Assembly (NCBI GenBank): GCA_905205195.1
Contig: CAJLCS010000014.1
Location: forward strand, 1-34,714
From: an uncultured Eubacteriales bacterium
GTDB lineage: Bacteria; Bacillota; Clostridia; Oscillospirales; Oscillospiraceae
Direction of reading: 5' to 3'
Length of the DNA stretch: 34,714 nt
This document shows positions 1-8,450 of the stretch, in pieces (the first letter of the stretch is position 1; every line of letters starts with the position of its first letter). The notes beneath the pieces were generated by a model, which saw only the letters and a program-made list of their open reading frames with translations, did no database searches and was not told the origin of the DNA. Made by a program: the position numbers and the translations under genes.

Positions 1-1
1 C

Positions 2-607
2 GGCAGCATCCGTCAGACGCAGCTGCTGGCGGAGCTTCTCCCCCCTCTGCTGAAGCCGGGGGGCAAGCTGGTGGTGGACCCGGCCATGGCCGATCACGGC
101 GTGCTGTACCGGGGCTTCGATTCCGCCTTCGTCGCGGCGATGGCTCAATTCTGCCATACGGCAGACCTGATGCTGCCCAATGTGACCGAAGCCCGGCTGC
201 TGGCCGGACTGCCCCAGACCGCCCCGGCGGAGGAGATTCCGTCCGCGCTGACTGATCTGGGCTTTCCGCCGACGGTAATCACCGGCGTGGAAACCGGATC
301 GCCGGGCACCGTCGGCGTGCTGATCTCGGACGGACACGGTTCGGACATCTATGTCCACCCCCGGGTACCCGGAAGCTGCCACGGCACCGGCGACTTGTTT
401 GCCGCCGCGCTGGTGGGCAGCTGGGCCCGCGGCTGCTCCCTTCCGGACGCCGCCAGACTGGCCGCCGACTTCACCGCCGCCTGTCTCCGGCAAACCGGCG
501 ACGACCGGCCGGTGGGCAGCGGCGTGGCCTTTGAACCGCTGCTGCCGCAGCTGGCGGCCGCCGTTAATCCCCCGTCCCCCTCTCAAAAAAATCCCGGCTC
601 TGCGTAA
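2..607 (+). CDS. pdxK: Pyridoxal/pyridoxamine kinase, C-terminal part
   Basis: This is a ribokinase-fold vitamin B6 kinase that phosphorylates pyridoxal/pyridoxamine with ATP in the salvage pathway to PLP. The reading frame is open from base 2, so the N-terminal part lies outside the window; about 201 residues are visible. The segment VVDPAMADHG followed by LMLPNVTEARLLAG matches the PdxK/PdxY family. The motif GTGDLFAAAL near the C-terminus is the anion-hole and catalytic-Asp motif of the superfamily. The stop codon lies inside the loop of the terminator hairpin at 591-617, so the last codons are also terminator stem. The gene converges on brnQ. Which B6 vitamer is preferred cannot be told from this fragment; PdxY-like is an alternative name. 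Confidence 0.85.
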   Translation, partial: GSIRQTQLLAELLPPLLKPGGKLVVDPAMADHGVLYRGFDSAFVAAMAQFCHTADLMLPNVTEARLLAGLPQTAPAEEIPSALTDLGFPPTVITGVETGSPGTVGVLISDGHGSDIYVHPRVPGSCHGTGDLFAAALVGSWARGCSLPDAARLAADFTAACLRQTGDDRPVGSGVAFEPLLPQLAAAVNPPSPSQKNPGSA

Positions 608-617
608 GAGCCGGGAT
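591..617. terminator. Bidirectional intrinsic terminator between the B6 kinase gene and brnQ
   Basis: A perfect 10-bp stem (591-600 with 608-617, arms ATCCCGGCTC/GAGCCGGGAT) encloses a 7-nt loop. It is flanked by an A-run on the left (584-590, a U-tract for the minus strand) and by CATTTTAT on the right. It serves two convergent genes. The kinase stop codon is in the loop. Confidence 0.85.
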
Positions 618-621
618 CATT

Positions 622-1965
622 TTATATCGTTTTGCGCTGCCGGATCCGGCGGCAAACAAGGCCGATCAGAAACCCTACCGCCGCAGGGCAGATCCATCCA
701 AGTCCCAGCCGGGACAGCGGCAGGAACCGCCCGGCCGCCGTGAGGAAATCGTCCATTTTCGCGCCGTGGGGCAGTGCGGCCAGCAGATCGTACACCGCCG
801 CAATCAGAGAAAAGCCGGTGACCCAGCCGTAGACCCAGTGGTCATGATCGAACCACTTCCCGAGCAGCGCCAGCAGGATCAGCGTGATGGCCAGCGGATA
901 CAGGAACATCAGTACCGGCAGCGAGTAGGTAATAATGGCGTTCAGGCCCAGATTGGAGAACACCAGCGAGCCGACGCTGAACAGAATGGCCCAGAACCGG
1001 TACCCCGGTCCCTTGGGAAACAGCGCCGCAAAGGTCTCCGCGCAGCTGGTAATCAGCCCCGCCGCCGTTTTCAGGCAGGCCAGTGTCACCGTAATGGCCA
1101 GAATCACCAGCCCCGGCGTCCCCAGATAGTATTTTGCAATCTGGGCCAGCGCCACGCCGCCGTTTTCCGCCGCCGGGAACAGGCCCCGGCTCTGGGCGCC
1201 CACCAGCGCCACCGCCAGATAGATCAGGCCCATAAACAGGCAGCTGAACACGCCGGACCGGACCGTATTGGCGGCCACCGCCCCCGGCTCCGTCACGCCC
1301 AGATCCCGGATGACCGTCACCACAATAATACCGAAGGCCAGACTGGCCAGCGCGTCCATGGTGTTGTAACCGGCGAGAAATCCGGCAAAAAAGGGCTGGG
1401 CTTCATACTCCGCCGTCGGGGGAATCTGCGAGATTTTCCCACCGGGATTGCACAGCGCCACCGCCATCAGGATGCCAAGAAACAGCAGAAAGCAGGGATT
1501 CAGGATCTGCCCCACCCAGGTCAGGATTTTCCCCGGCCGGAGGGCGCAGAACAGCGCCGCCGCAAAAAACAGCACCGTGAAACCGAGCAGATACCCCCGC
1601 ATCCCGCCGTTGGCCGGAAGAAGCTGCTCCAAGCCCACGGTAAACGACGTGGTGGCACAGCGGGGAATGGCGAAAAACGGCCCGATGGTCAAATAGAGCA
1701 GGCAGGTGAAGAAAATTCCGTAGGGACGCCCTGCTTTTCTTGCAAGATCAAAAAGGCCGTTGGAGCGGCTGACGCCCAGCGCGGCTACCCCCATCAGCGG
1801 CAGGCCAACTGCCGTCAGAAACAGACCTGCGAAGGCGACCCAGGCGTATCTGCCGGCATTCTGGCCGACGGATACCGGAAAAATCAGGTTTCCGGCGCCA
1901 AAAAACAGCCCGAAGAGCATGCTGGCTACAGAGACCATTTCACCAAATCGCAGTTTCCGTTTCAT
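622..1965 (-). CDS. brnQ: Branched-chain amino acid transport system II carrier protein
   Basis: This is a cation-coupled importer of leucine, isoleucine and valine of the LIVCS family, in the cytoplasmic membrane. The 447 residues are hydrophobic throughout with about twelve membrane segments. The N-terminal stretch MLFGLFFGAGNLIFP is the hallmark of BrnQ. The ATG at 1965 is chosen because AAAGGAG sits 8 nt upstream; the frame extends ten codons further without a second ribosome site. A promoter at 2056-2084 gives it a leader of about 85 nt. It is a single gene that ends at a shared terminator. Length is normal for the family (about 430-450). Confidence 0.93.
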   Translation of the reverse strand: MKRKLRFGEMVSVASMLFGLFFGAGNLIFPVSVGQNAGRYAWVAFAGLFLTAVGLPLMGVAALGVSRSNGLFDLARKAGRPYGIFFTCLLYLTIGPFFAIPRCATTSFTVGLEQLLPANGGMRGYLLGFTVLFFAAALFCALRPGKILTWVGQILNPCFLLFLGILMAVALCNPGGKISQIPPTAEYEAQPFFAGFLAGYNTMDALASLAFGIIVVTVIRDLGVTEPGAVAANTVRSGVFSCLFMGLIYLAVALVGAQSRGLFPAAENGGVALAQIAKYYLGTPGLVILAITVTLACLKTAAGLITSCAETFAALFPKGPGYRFWAILFSVGSLVFSNLGLNAIITYSLPVLMFLYPLAITLILLALLGKWFDHDHWVYGWVTGFSLIAAVYDLLAALPHGAKMDDFLTAAGRFLPLSRLGLGWICPAAVGFLIGLVCRRIRQRKTI

Positions 1966-2055
1966 TCTCAACACTCCTTTGGCAGAATCATACACCGCAG
2001 CTTTTATTTTTGTTTTTCAGTATTTGATTAACCGGTGCGGTGCGTACTGGGACTC

Positions 2056-2084
2056 ATTGTAACACGGCTGTGAACAAAATGCAA
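2056..2084 (-). promoter_or_regulatory. Promoter of brnQ
   Basis: On the minus strand TTGCAT (2084-2079), a 17-nt spacer and TACAAT (2061-2056) form a good sigma-A promoter. The transcript would start near 2049. The leader contains a weak CACCGC/GCGGTG pairing but nothing recognisable as a riboswitch or T-box. Confidence 0.7.
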
Positions 2085-2093
2085 GTTCTAAAT

Positions 2094-2706
2094 TTAAAAA
2101 TTGCACCGCCAGAAGCGGTGCAATTTTTCCGTTACGGTTGTTCTGTTTTCAGCTTGGGCCAAAGCGCCGGTCTCTGTCTCCAGCTGGCGTCCCACCTGAT
2201 GCAGGCGGCCGAACGCCCCGAAAACAGGCAGCACCGGCGTACTTTCATAGATACGCAGATCCATCAGGCCATTGTAGTTGCAGTTCAGGGATGCATCGTA
2301 ATACTGTGCCAGATCCACGCCGCAGGTCTGCATGGTGATCAGCAACGCCGCCGCGAAGGAAGCATCCCGCAGCGTCACCATCTCCCCGAAGCCCTCCTTG
2401 GCCATGAAATTCCATTCGTTCAGGTGCGACGCGGTGTCGCGGAACCCCATAGTGAAAATCATAGCTGGCCGGATCGTTGACGTCGGCCTCAAAGTTCCGA
2501 AACACATTCGGAACGTCCACAAAGTAGCTGCCGCCCCACATTCCGCAGCAATCGTGAAGTCGGGAAAACGGGATGCCGCCCTCCCGGAAAACCCGGGTGA
2601 TGAGCCGCTGGTCGTTCTGGCTGCTGCGGGAATAGGGCGCGCAGTTGACGCCGTGCAGCGCCCGGATCGGGTCGGCGCTGCAATTGGAAATCACGGTCTG
2701 ATTCAT
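2094..2706 (-). pseudogene. Collapsed GH39-like (beta-xylosidase family) glycoside hydrolase gene
   Basis: The first ~75 residues (from ATG 2706) read as the start of a GH39-type glycosidase, with LHGVNCAPY, IPFSRLHDCCG and YFVDVPNVFRNFEAD. The frame then runs into nonsense. In another frame, from about 2455 down to 2094, the text continues as a distal part of the same family: NEWNFMAKEG, YYDASLNCNYNG, PVLPVFGAFGRLHQVG. GH39-like enzymes of this type are about 500 residues long, so most of the catalytic barrel is missing. The C-terminal part is also cut and runs straight into the terminator hairpin. The ATG still has GGAGG 10 nt upstream and its own promoter. It is last in the catabolic gene set. 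A sequencing frameshift alone would not explain the missing middle. Confidence 0.75.
2096..2128. terminator. Intrinsic terminator at the end of the catabolic gene set
   Basis: A 14-bp stem (2096-2109 with 2115-2128, core TTGCACCGC/GCGGTGCAA) has a 5-nt loop and A/T-runs on both sides. It ends the leftward transcript. It overlaps the last codons of the GH39 remnant. Confidence 0.85.
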
Positions 2707-2727
2707 GCTTCTTCCACCTCCGGCCTT

Positions 2728-2757
2728 ATTCTAAACAAAGGAGACGTGGAATGTCAA
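2728..2757 (-). promoter_or_regulatory. Promoter in front of the GH39-like remnant
   Basis: On the minus strand TTGACA (2757-2752), an 18-nt spacer and TAGAAT (2733-2728) form a near-consensus sigma-A promoter. It shows that the glycosidase gene once had its own start site besides readthrough from the operon. Confidence 0.6.
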
Positions 2758-2783
2758 CGAATCAGGAAGCGAAACATTTTCGC

Positions 2784-4766
2784 TTATTTCAGCCAGTCCG
2801 GCGTTTTCCCCTCGGTCCAGCCGGTGACCCGGGCCAGCGTGTCCAGATCGCTTTTCCCGCCATGCCGCAGGATGCTGCCGTTGACCACGCCAGAGCGGCC
2901 CTTTTGCACCACCGCCAGCACCGCGTCGGTGTCGATGCCGTCCAGCACCTGGTCGCAGTTGTGGTGCATAATCCGGCCGTCGCTGAGCAGATTGATGTAA
3001 ACCGTCGTCTCGCCGCAGGTGACCTTCAGACCGGCGGGCAGCAACCTCATCTCCGGTGTCAGGCCGTCCTTCAGGCACAGAACGGAGACGAATTTGGCCC
3101 GGCCGTTTTCGTCGGTCTGCTGGCGGTAGGCCCAATACGGCACCTCCCCCGGCTCCCGTCCGTAAAAACCGTCGCCGCCCTGACCGATTTCCTCCGTCAC
3201 CCGGCAGGGCGTCAGCATCCGGAAGCAGTTTTCCTTCTCCCCGTGAAGCAGGAATTCCACCTCGCCCGGCTCGTAGGCCTGAATATCGTCGTAAATCAGG
3301 ATGAAATCGTCCAGCCACAGGAAATGCCGCAGATGCTTGCGGAAATACCGGCCCATGGGGCCGCTGGCATCCGCCGCCACATACCGGAACCCCGGTTCGT
3401 CGGTAAAGTTGTACAACCGCCCCCGGTTGCGCACATGATCCCGGATGTCCCGGGGATCCTGTCCCTTGCCGTTGAACAGCACCACATTGTGAGCCTTGGA
3501 CGCGCAGAAATAGTCCAGATAGCGGGGATCGCCGTAGTTGCAGGTCAGGCTGTCGGTGATTTCCGGCACCCCGTTCCGGTAGAGGACGAAGCTTGCCGCA
3601 TCCGCATGGGCGTGGTTCCAGGTGTCGCCGCACTTGACCGCCAGCATGGTCCCGTTTTCGGCATACCGGTCCCGGAAGACCGCCCAGCCGATGCCCTCGT
3701 AGCAGGCGGCGCAGGCCATGGGCTGCTCCGCCGGAAGCAGGAAAATGTTCCGGGCATAGAGCAGCTTGGTCGTCTCGTGTTCCTCAGTGGCCGGGGCGCA
3801 GCGCAGCAGGTACCAGCGCAGCTGATTCAGCTCCGGAACCTGGCCCACCAGATACGGAATGCTCCGCAGCAGCCCCCGGCCGGAGGTATCGCCGAAGGGC
3901 AGGTAGTAATCCGCCGCCGTGGAAGGGTAGTAAGTATTCACGAAGAATGCCGACGCCTCCTCCAGCAGCTGCCGGTCGTCAAAGGGCCGCTTCCCGGTCA
4001 GACGCAGGAAAAGCCCGGCAAACCGGAGATATTCGCTCAGGGCAAAATCGAAATAGCTGACGCTCTCATAGAACCCGCCGTGGTCCATGGTGGCCGGCTT
4101 GCAGTTGATGGGATTGCCGGGATAGCGGAACCACTGCTCCATGCCCCGGGCCGCCACCTCCGCCAGATGGCGGCCGTCCGGCAGGTCCTTCTCCATGGCA
4201 ATGGCCGCCATGGCCGCCGTGCAGACGCAGACGGCCCACCAGTTGTGGCCCATGGTGTCAATGGCGTGGATTTTGGTGCCCGGCAGCATCCAGTCGTCAA
4301 AGGCGGCCCGGATGCCCAGGCGGTAGGTGCCCTCCACAATCATCGCCCGCTCCGCGTCCGTCAGCCGCTCCCGGAAGGCTGCGTAGCCCAGGGCCATACC
4401 GGCGCAGAAGGACGCCGTCACCAGTTCCGCCTTGCCGTGCCAGCCCCGGCCGTGCCAGCGCTCATACCCGGCGTAGGCCAGCATCTGGGCCTTGAAATGC
4501 TCGAAATACCGTGATTCGCCGGTGTAGGCGTCGGCAAAAATCAGAAGCAGCGCGTCATGATCGAAGGGGCCGCAGACCTGATAATAATTCTCGTGCTGAC
4601 TGGCGTAGCCGTCTGCCGTATTCCGGGCCTGGGATTCCTGATAGACCGGCTCCCCAACGGCCTTTTCGGCCATTTGCAGCGCCCGGTCCACCTGCGCCCG
4701 CAGGGCCGGGTCTGTAGTTTCGTGCAGAAATGCAAGATCGTCTTTGGTAAAAAACAGTTCCGTCAT
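2784..4766 (-). CDS. Heparinase II/III family protein (predicted polysaccharide lyase)
   Basis: The protein has 660 residues and the layout of heparinase II/III-type lyases, which cleave uronic-acid glycosidic bonds by beta-elimination. An N-terminal alpha/alpha toroid carries HNWW near residue 175 and FYESVSYFDF near 235. It is followed by the beta-sandwich domain with GDTWNHAHADAASF near 385 and the segment FCASKAHNVVLFNGKGQ. No signal peptide is seen, so a cytoplasmic enzyme for imported oligosaccharides is inferred. ATG 4766 is preferred because GGGAG lies 9 nt upstream; ATG 4772 is only 3 nt from it. The gene starts 15 nt after the 2-hydroxyacid dehydrogenase stop, in the same operon. 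Substrate is unknown. Confidence 0.82.
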   Translation of the reverse strand: MTELFFTKDDLAFLHETTDPALRAQVDRALQMAEKAVGEPVYQESQARNTADGYASQHENYYQVCGPFDHDALLLIFADAYTGESRYFEHFKAQMLAYAGYERWHGRGWHGKAELVTASFCAGMALGYAAFRERLTDAERAMIVEGTYRLGIRAAFDDWMLPGTKIHAIDTMGHNWWAVCVCTAAMAAIAMEKDLPDGRHLAEVAARGMEQWFRYPGNPINCKPATMDHGGFYESVSYFDFALSEYLRFAGLFLRLTGKRPFDDRQLLEEASAFFVNTYYPSTAADYYLPFGDTSGRGLLRSIPYLVGQVPELNQLRWYLLRCAPATEEHETTKLLYARNIFLLPAEQPMACAACYEGIGWAVFRDRYAENGTMLAVKCGDTWNHAHADAASFVLYRNGVPEITDSLTCNYGDPRYLDYFCASKAHNVVLFNGKGQDPRDIRDHVRNRGRLYNFTDEPGFRYVAADASGPMGRYFRKHLRHFLWLDDFILIYDDIQAYEPGEVEFLLHGEKENCFRMLTPCRVTEEIGQGGDGFYGREPGEVPYWAYRQQTDENGRAKFVSVLCLKDGLTPEMRLLPAGLKVTCGETTVYINLLSDGRIMHHNCDQVLDGIDTDAVLAVVQKGRSGVVNGSILRHGGKSDLDTLARVTGWTEGKTPDWLK

Positions 4767-4781
4767 TGTCATGTTCTCCCT

Positions 4782-5783
4782 TCAGGCCATGGTTTCCAGC
4801 ATTTTCAGGCTCACGGCGTACTGCCCCGGCTCTCCGGCGGCGGTACGGTGGTATTCCTCCAGCATATACGCTGCCATCCGGTGAACCTCGTCGCCGCTGC
4901 TGCCCGCAATATGGGGGGTAAGAATGCAGTTCGGCAGCGCGTAGAATGGATGCCCCGCCTGGGGCGGCTCCGGATCGGTCACATCCAGAATGGCCGTCAA
5001 ATCCGGCCGCTCCGCCAGCACCGCCGCCAGATCCGCCTCCACCACCTGCGCGCCCCGACCGGTATTGAGGAAGGTGGCGTAGGGCTTCATGGACACAAAC
5101 AGCGGACGGTTCAGCATTCCTCTGGTCTGGGCGTTATTGGCCAAATGGTTGGAAACCACCTGGCAGTCGGCAAACAGTTCCGCCAGGCCGCATTTCGTCA
5201 CCCCCAGCGCCTGAGCCGTCTCCTCCGACAGGAAGGGGTCGAACACCTTCACCGGCAGATGATAAGGCTTCAGCAGCCGGATGACCTGCTTGCCCACCAT
5301 TCCCGCGCCGATGATGCCCACCGCCGCGCCGTAGTTGCCGGGGTAGCGGTCCTTGGCTGCATAGCATTCCGCCAGATTGCCGCGGCTCATCTCCCGGGCC
5401 GTGGAGAAAAAGCCCTTGTTGGCCAGCAGAATCTGGGATACCGTGTACTCCGCCACCGGCACCGCGTTGGCCGCCCAGGCACTGTGAACACGCACGCCGC
5501 AGGCAAGAAACGGCCGGGCAAAGCTCTGCACCGTCCCCGCCGCGTAAAACACCTGCCGGAGCTTCGGAAAGCAGCGCCGGATTTCGTCTTCGGTAAACTG
5601 CGGCATCCCCCATGTGGAGAAAATCGCCTCAGTCTCCGCAAACGCTTCCGGATGGGCCAGCACCGCCGCCCGGTCAAAGCAGCCATCGGCCAGTCCGGCT
5701 TCCTTTTTCAGCGCCTCCACCGTCTCCGGGTCGTAAACCTTCCGGACGGTTTCCGCATTTTCGCACAGAAATACCGATTTCAT
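4782..5783 (-). CDS. D-isomer-specific 2-hydroxyacid dehydrogenase
   Basis: This NAD(P)-dependent enzyme interconverts 2-keto acids and D-2-hydroxyacids. The 333 residues carry the Rossmann motif VGIIGAGMVG at about 155-164. The catalytic triad of the family is present: Arg in NTGRG (243), Glu in DVTDPEP (272) and His in LTPHIAGS (291). The start overlaps the stop of the TIM-barrel gene as ATGA, with GGAGGG upstream, so the two are translationally coupled. In this operon it could reduce a 2-keto sugar acid released after lyase action (inference). The exact substrate (glyoxylate, hydroxypyruvate, keto-gluconate or other) cannot be read from sequence. Confidence 0.9.
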   Translation of the reverse strand: MKSVFLCENAETVRKVYDPETVEALKKEAGLADGCFDRAAVLAHPEAFAETEAIFSTWGMPQFTEDEIRRCFPKLRQVFYAAGTVQSFARPFLACGVRVHSAWAANAVPVAEYTVSQILLANKGFFSTAREMSRGNLAECYAAKDRYPGNYGAAVGIIGAGMVGKQVIRLLKPYHLPVKVFDPFLSEETAQALGVTKCGLAELFADCQVVSNHLANNAQTRGMLNRPLFVSMKPYATFLNTGRGAQVVEADLAAVLAERPDLTAILDVTDPEPPQAGHPFYALPNCILTPHIAGSSGDEVHRMAAYMLEEYHRTAAGEPGQYAVSLKMLETMA

Positions 5784-6529
5784 CGTCTTCCCTCCTCGAT
5801 TTGCCGCAGTGCCGCCGTTTCCGTGGGCAGACTTTCCTCCAGGTCGTCCGGCATGAACTCCAGCAGCAGCTTATGGTCCCCCGCAAACGCCGCACGGTAC
5901 TGCCGCCACAGCGCCACGGCGCCGGCCAGCGGGTATTTGTCCGGCCCCTTCCAGTTGAACACATGAAGGTGGGTGGTGTACGGGGCCAGCAGCCGGGCAT
6001 AGGCCAGATTTTCTTCCTCCGTCCGGTTCTGATTGGGCTGCCAGTACATCCGGAAGGCGGGACTGTCCACCGCCTCCATCAGCGCCAGTGCCGGTTCCTT
6101 CCGGTCAGTCATGGTGTCGTTGTGGCACTCCATGCACAGCGTCATTCCCCGGTCCCGGGCCATCCGGGCCAGTTCCCAGCACTGGCGGTAAAGGTCCTCC
6201 CGCTCTTCGGGCGTGTAGGCGTCGGAGCCTTTGGGACCGCACCACAGCCGCAGAATATCGGTGCCCAGCAGCGCCGCGCCGTCTAGGTAAGCCGTCAGCT
6301 CCTCCGGCTTGTTGACGCCGATGCGGAAATAGGTGCCGTAGGAGCAGCAGGTCAGCCCCGCCGCCTCCTGCATGGCGCGAATCCGCCGCAGCCGCGCCGG
6401 ATCATGGCAGGGCGCGTGAACATCGCTGCCCCACTCGATACAGGTCAGCCCGGCGTTTTTCGCCGCTGTGATCACCTGCTCCGGCGTCAAAGACCGGAAC
6501 GATACCGACACAAGCCCCAATTCATCCAT
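5780..6529 (-). CDS. Sugar phosphate isomerase/epimerase-type TIM barrel protein
   Basis: The 249-residue protein belongs to the xylose-isomerase-like/AP-endonuclease-2 TIM-barrel group. Visible signs are the N-terminal GLVSVSFRSLTPEQVI and CIEWGSDVH strands, the metal-ligand-like segments LCMECHND near residue 150 and YWQPNQN near 180, then HLHVFNW near 205 and the Glu in KLLLEF. Members act as isomerases, epimerases or dehydratases on free sugars and derivatives; some open keto-sugars by beta-elimination. AGGAGG lies 8 nt before the ATG. It begins 12 nt after the flavoprotein stop and overlaps the next gene by 4 nt. The substrate is not known. Confidence 0.82.
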   Translation of the reverse strand: MDELGLVSVSFRSLTPEQVITAAKNAGLTCIEWGSDVHAPCHDPARLRRIRAMQEAAGLTCCSYGTYFRIGVNKPEELTAYLDGAALLGTDILRLWCGPKGSDAYTPEEREDLYRQCWELARMARDRGMTLCMECHNDTMTDRKEPALALMEAVDSPAFRMYWQPNQNRTEEENLAYARLLAPYTTHLHVFNWKGPDKYPLAGAVALWRQYRAAFAGDHKLLLEFMPDDLEESLPTETAALRQIEEGRR

Positions 6530-6541
6530 CGTTTCATCCTC

Positions 6542-8440
6542 CTATTCCACATTTCCGTTTTCCCGGTACCGGCGCCACACCGTTTCAAACACGTCGTCCT
6601 CCGGCGGAATCGGCCGGACGGGCCGCCAGATCACACAAAAGCCCCAGTCCGTCCGCGTCACCTGCTGGATTTGATTGCGGGACGCGCCGCTTTCCTGCCG
6701 GAACCGGAACAGCTCCGGCATACCCGGCGCCAGCTCCCCCCGGCTGTCCGTATAAAGGGCGGAGCCCCGGGTGCCGTCCGCCGTATCCCCGAAATCCGTC
6801 ATGGCGGTCAGCACCGCCGCCTGAACCAACAGCGTGTCATACAGGCGGCAGGCCAGCGCCCGCTCCGCCGGACCCGGAATCGCAATTGGCACTTCCAGCT
6901 CCGCCAGAAGTTCTGCCAGCGCCTGCTTCATCCGGGCATCATCCCGAATGGCGCCGCCGCAGTCGCTCATCCGGCGCCTTGCCGCCGCCAAACGGGCGGC
7001 GCAGTCCGCCCCGGGGCCAACCGGGAACCGGGCCTCCAGCCGCTTCTCCGCCGCCGATGCCACGGCGCGGAAGGCGTCCTCCGCCATCGGCTGCCGGGTT
7101 TCCGCGCTGATCCGCTGGGCGGCCCGCAGGGCGCCGACCTGCCCGGCATTGAGCGCACTGCCGCCGGGCCGGGTGACCCCATGGGTCCCGGCGCACTCCC
7201 CTGCCGCAAACAGCCCCGGCACCCGGGTCTGCCACCAGTGGTCCACGGAAATGCCGCCGTTGTGATGCTGGGCGCAGAGGGCGATTTCCAGCATCTCCGC
7301 TTCCAGACAAACGCCCTTGCTGCGGTACAGCTCCACCGCCGGGCGATTCATGCGCTCCAGCCGCGCCAGCGGCGTGCCGAAGCAGGCGTCCGCCCGGCGC
7401 AGGTAATCCGCCGCCTCCGGCGAAAGCCGGGAGAAGTCCAGCGTCTCCAGGCCGAAGGGGTTGGTCCGGTAGTCCAGATACACCCGGCGGTGCCGCAGCA
7501 CCGTCTCCCGATACACCAGCAGATCGATCACCGACGAGCCGTGCAGGGCCTTCCAGCTGTCGAAGGGCCACTGATAGCCCTTGAGAAACAGCATGGACAG
7601 AGCCTTGTAGGGATCGCCGAAATATTCCAGCAGGAACTCCCGCTCCTGCCCCGTCTCATCCCGGGAAACCAGCCGGGGCAGCACTTGCATATAGGTGCCG
7701 GAGACGTTCCACCGGGGCGCCACCGAGGCCAGCCCGAACTGCCACTCCGTCAGATTCTGCATGGCCGCCCCGGCAGCCAACGCCAGCCCCGACGAACCGC
7801 ACTGACTTTCGGGATACACGCTGTCCGCGTAAATCCCGGCCGGGCCGCCGGTGGCCAGCACCACGTCCGTGCAGCGGAAGCACACCGTCTCCCCCGTTTT
7901 CGTATCCACGCACAGAAGGCCGCAGACTTCGCCGCCGCTTTTGAGAATTTCCACCGCCAGAAGGCCGTCATAAATCGGGATTTGCAGGGCTGCCGCCTGC
8001 TTTTCCAGGGCCTCCGTCATGAATTTGGAGGTCAGCGGCCCCGCCGAGGTGGCCCGGGCATAGGGATCGTGGTCCGTTTTATAGCCCACATATTCCCCGT
8101 ACCGGTTCACCGGAAACGGGACCCCCAGCTCGCACAGATTCAGAAAGCACCGGGCCGACAGCGCCGCTTCGCACAACGCATTGTCGCCGTCCACGCTGCC
8201 CCCGGCGAACAGATCCGCCGCCATCTGCCGCACGCTGTCCGACGCGCTGCCGCCCAGGCCCAGCTTATAATAGGTCTGCTTGTCGCTGCCCGTATTCCGG
8301 GAGGTGCCCCGGCGGACGCCCTCCGTGACCATGGCCGTCTTTTTGCGGCCGTCCCGGGTCAGGCGGCAGGCGGCTTGATATCCTGCCGCACCGGTGCCGA
8401 CGACGATGACGTCGTAGTCCACAATGATTTTTTCGCTCAT
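6542..8440 (-). CDS. FAD-dependent oxidoreductase, fumarate reductase/aspartate oxidase flavoprotein type
   Basis: The 632-residue protein starts with an FAD-binding Rossmann segment (DVIVVGTGAAGYQAACRL, residues ~10-27). Near residue 410 it has the second FAD motif GGISVDHWWQTRVPGLFAAGE, followed by GGSALNAGQVGALRAAQRI. These are typical of the fumarate reductase/L-aspartate oxidase flavoprotein superfamily. It lacks any heme or flavin-transferase domain and any export signal, so it is likely a soluble cytoplasmic dehydrogenase or reductase. The ATG at 8440 is chosen because it follows the SDR stop by 10 nt behind AAGGGCGG; the frame runs 15 codons further without support. It sits between the SDR and TIM-barrel genes of the operon. 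It could pass electrons to or from the OYE-type protein (inference). Confidence 0.87.
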   Translation of the reverse strand: MSEKIIVDYDVIVVGTGAAGYQAACRLTRDGRKKTAMVTEGVRRGTSRNTGSDKQTYYKLGLGGSASDSVRQMAADLFAGGSVDGDNALCEAALSARCFLNLCELGVPFPVNRYGEYVGYKTDHDPYARATSAGPLTSKFMTEALEKQAAALQIPIYDGLLAVEILKSGGEVCGLLCVDTKTGETVCFRCTDVVLATGGPAGIYADSVYPESQCGSSGLALAAGAAMQNLTEWQFGLASVAPRWNVSGTYMQVLPRLVSRDETGQEREFLLEYFGDPYKALSMLFLKGYQWPFDSWKALHGSSVIDLLVYRETVLRHRRVYLDYRTNPFGLETLDFSRLSPEAADYLRRADACFGTPLARLERMNRPAVELYRSKGVCLEAEMLEIALCAQHHNGGISVDHWWQTRVPGLFAAGECAGTHGVTRPGGSALNAGQVGALRAAQRISAETRQPMAEDAFRAVASAAEKRLEARFPVGPGADCAARLAAARRRMSDCGGAIRDDARMKQALAELLAELEVPIAIPGPAERALACRLYDTLLVQAAVLTAMTDFGDTADGTRGSALYTDSRGELAPGMPELFRFRQESGASRNQIQQVTRTDWGFCVIWRPVRPIPPEDDVFETVWRRYRENGNVE

Positions 8441-8450
8441 CGCGCCGCCC

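Noticed and set aside
2094..2706. A simple sequencing frameshift in the GH39-like gene
   Set aside because: Joining the two frames still leaves a protein of about 200 residues without the catalytic barrel and with a cut C-terminus, so a real deletion is needed.
2767..2783. Terminator between the second heparinase-like gene and the GH39 remnant
   Set aside because: The stem AGCGAAA/TTTCGCT is short, overlaps the end of the gene and has no T-run after it on the minus strand.
2751..4514. A 587-codon open frame on the plus strand opposite the heparinase-like gene, and similar long frames at 6404-8599 (+), 9173-10720 (+) and 17643-19817 (-)
   Set aside because: They lie opposite well-supported genes with family motifs, have low-complexity Arg/Gln/His/Pro-rich or Gly-rich products and lack ribosome sites. 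They are expected in GC-rich DNA with strong third-position bias.
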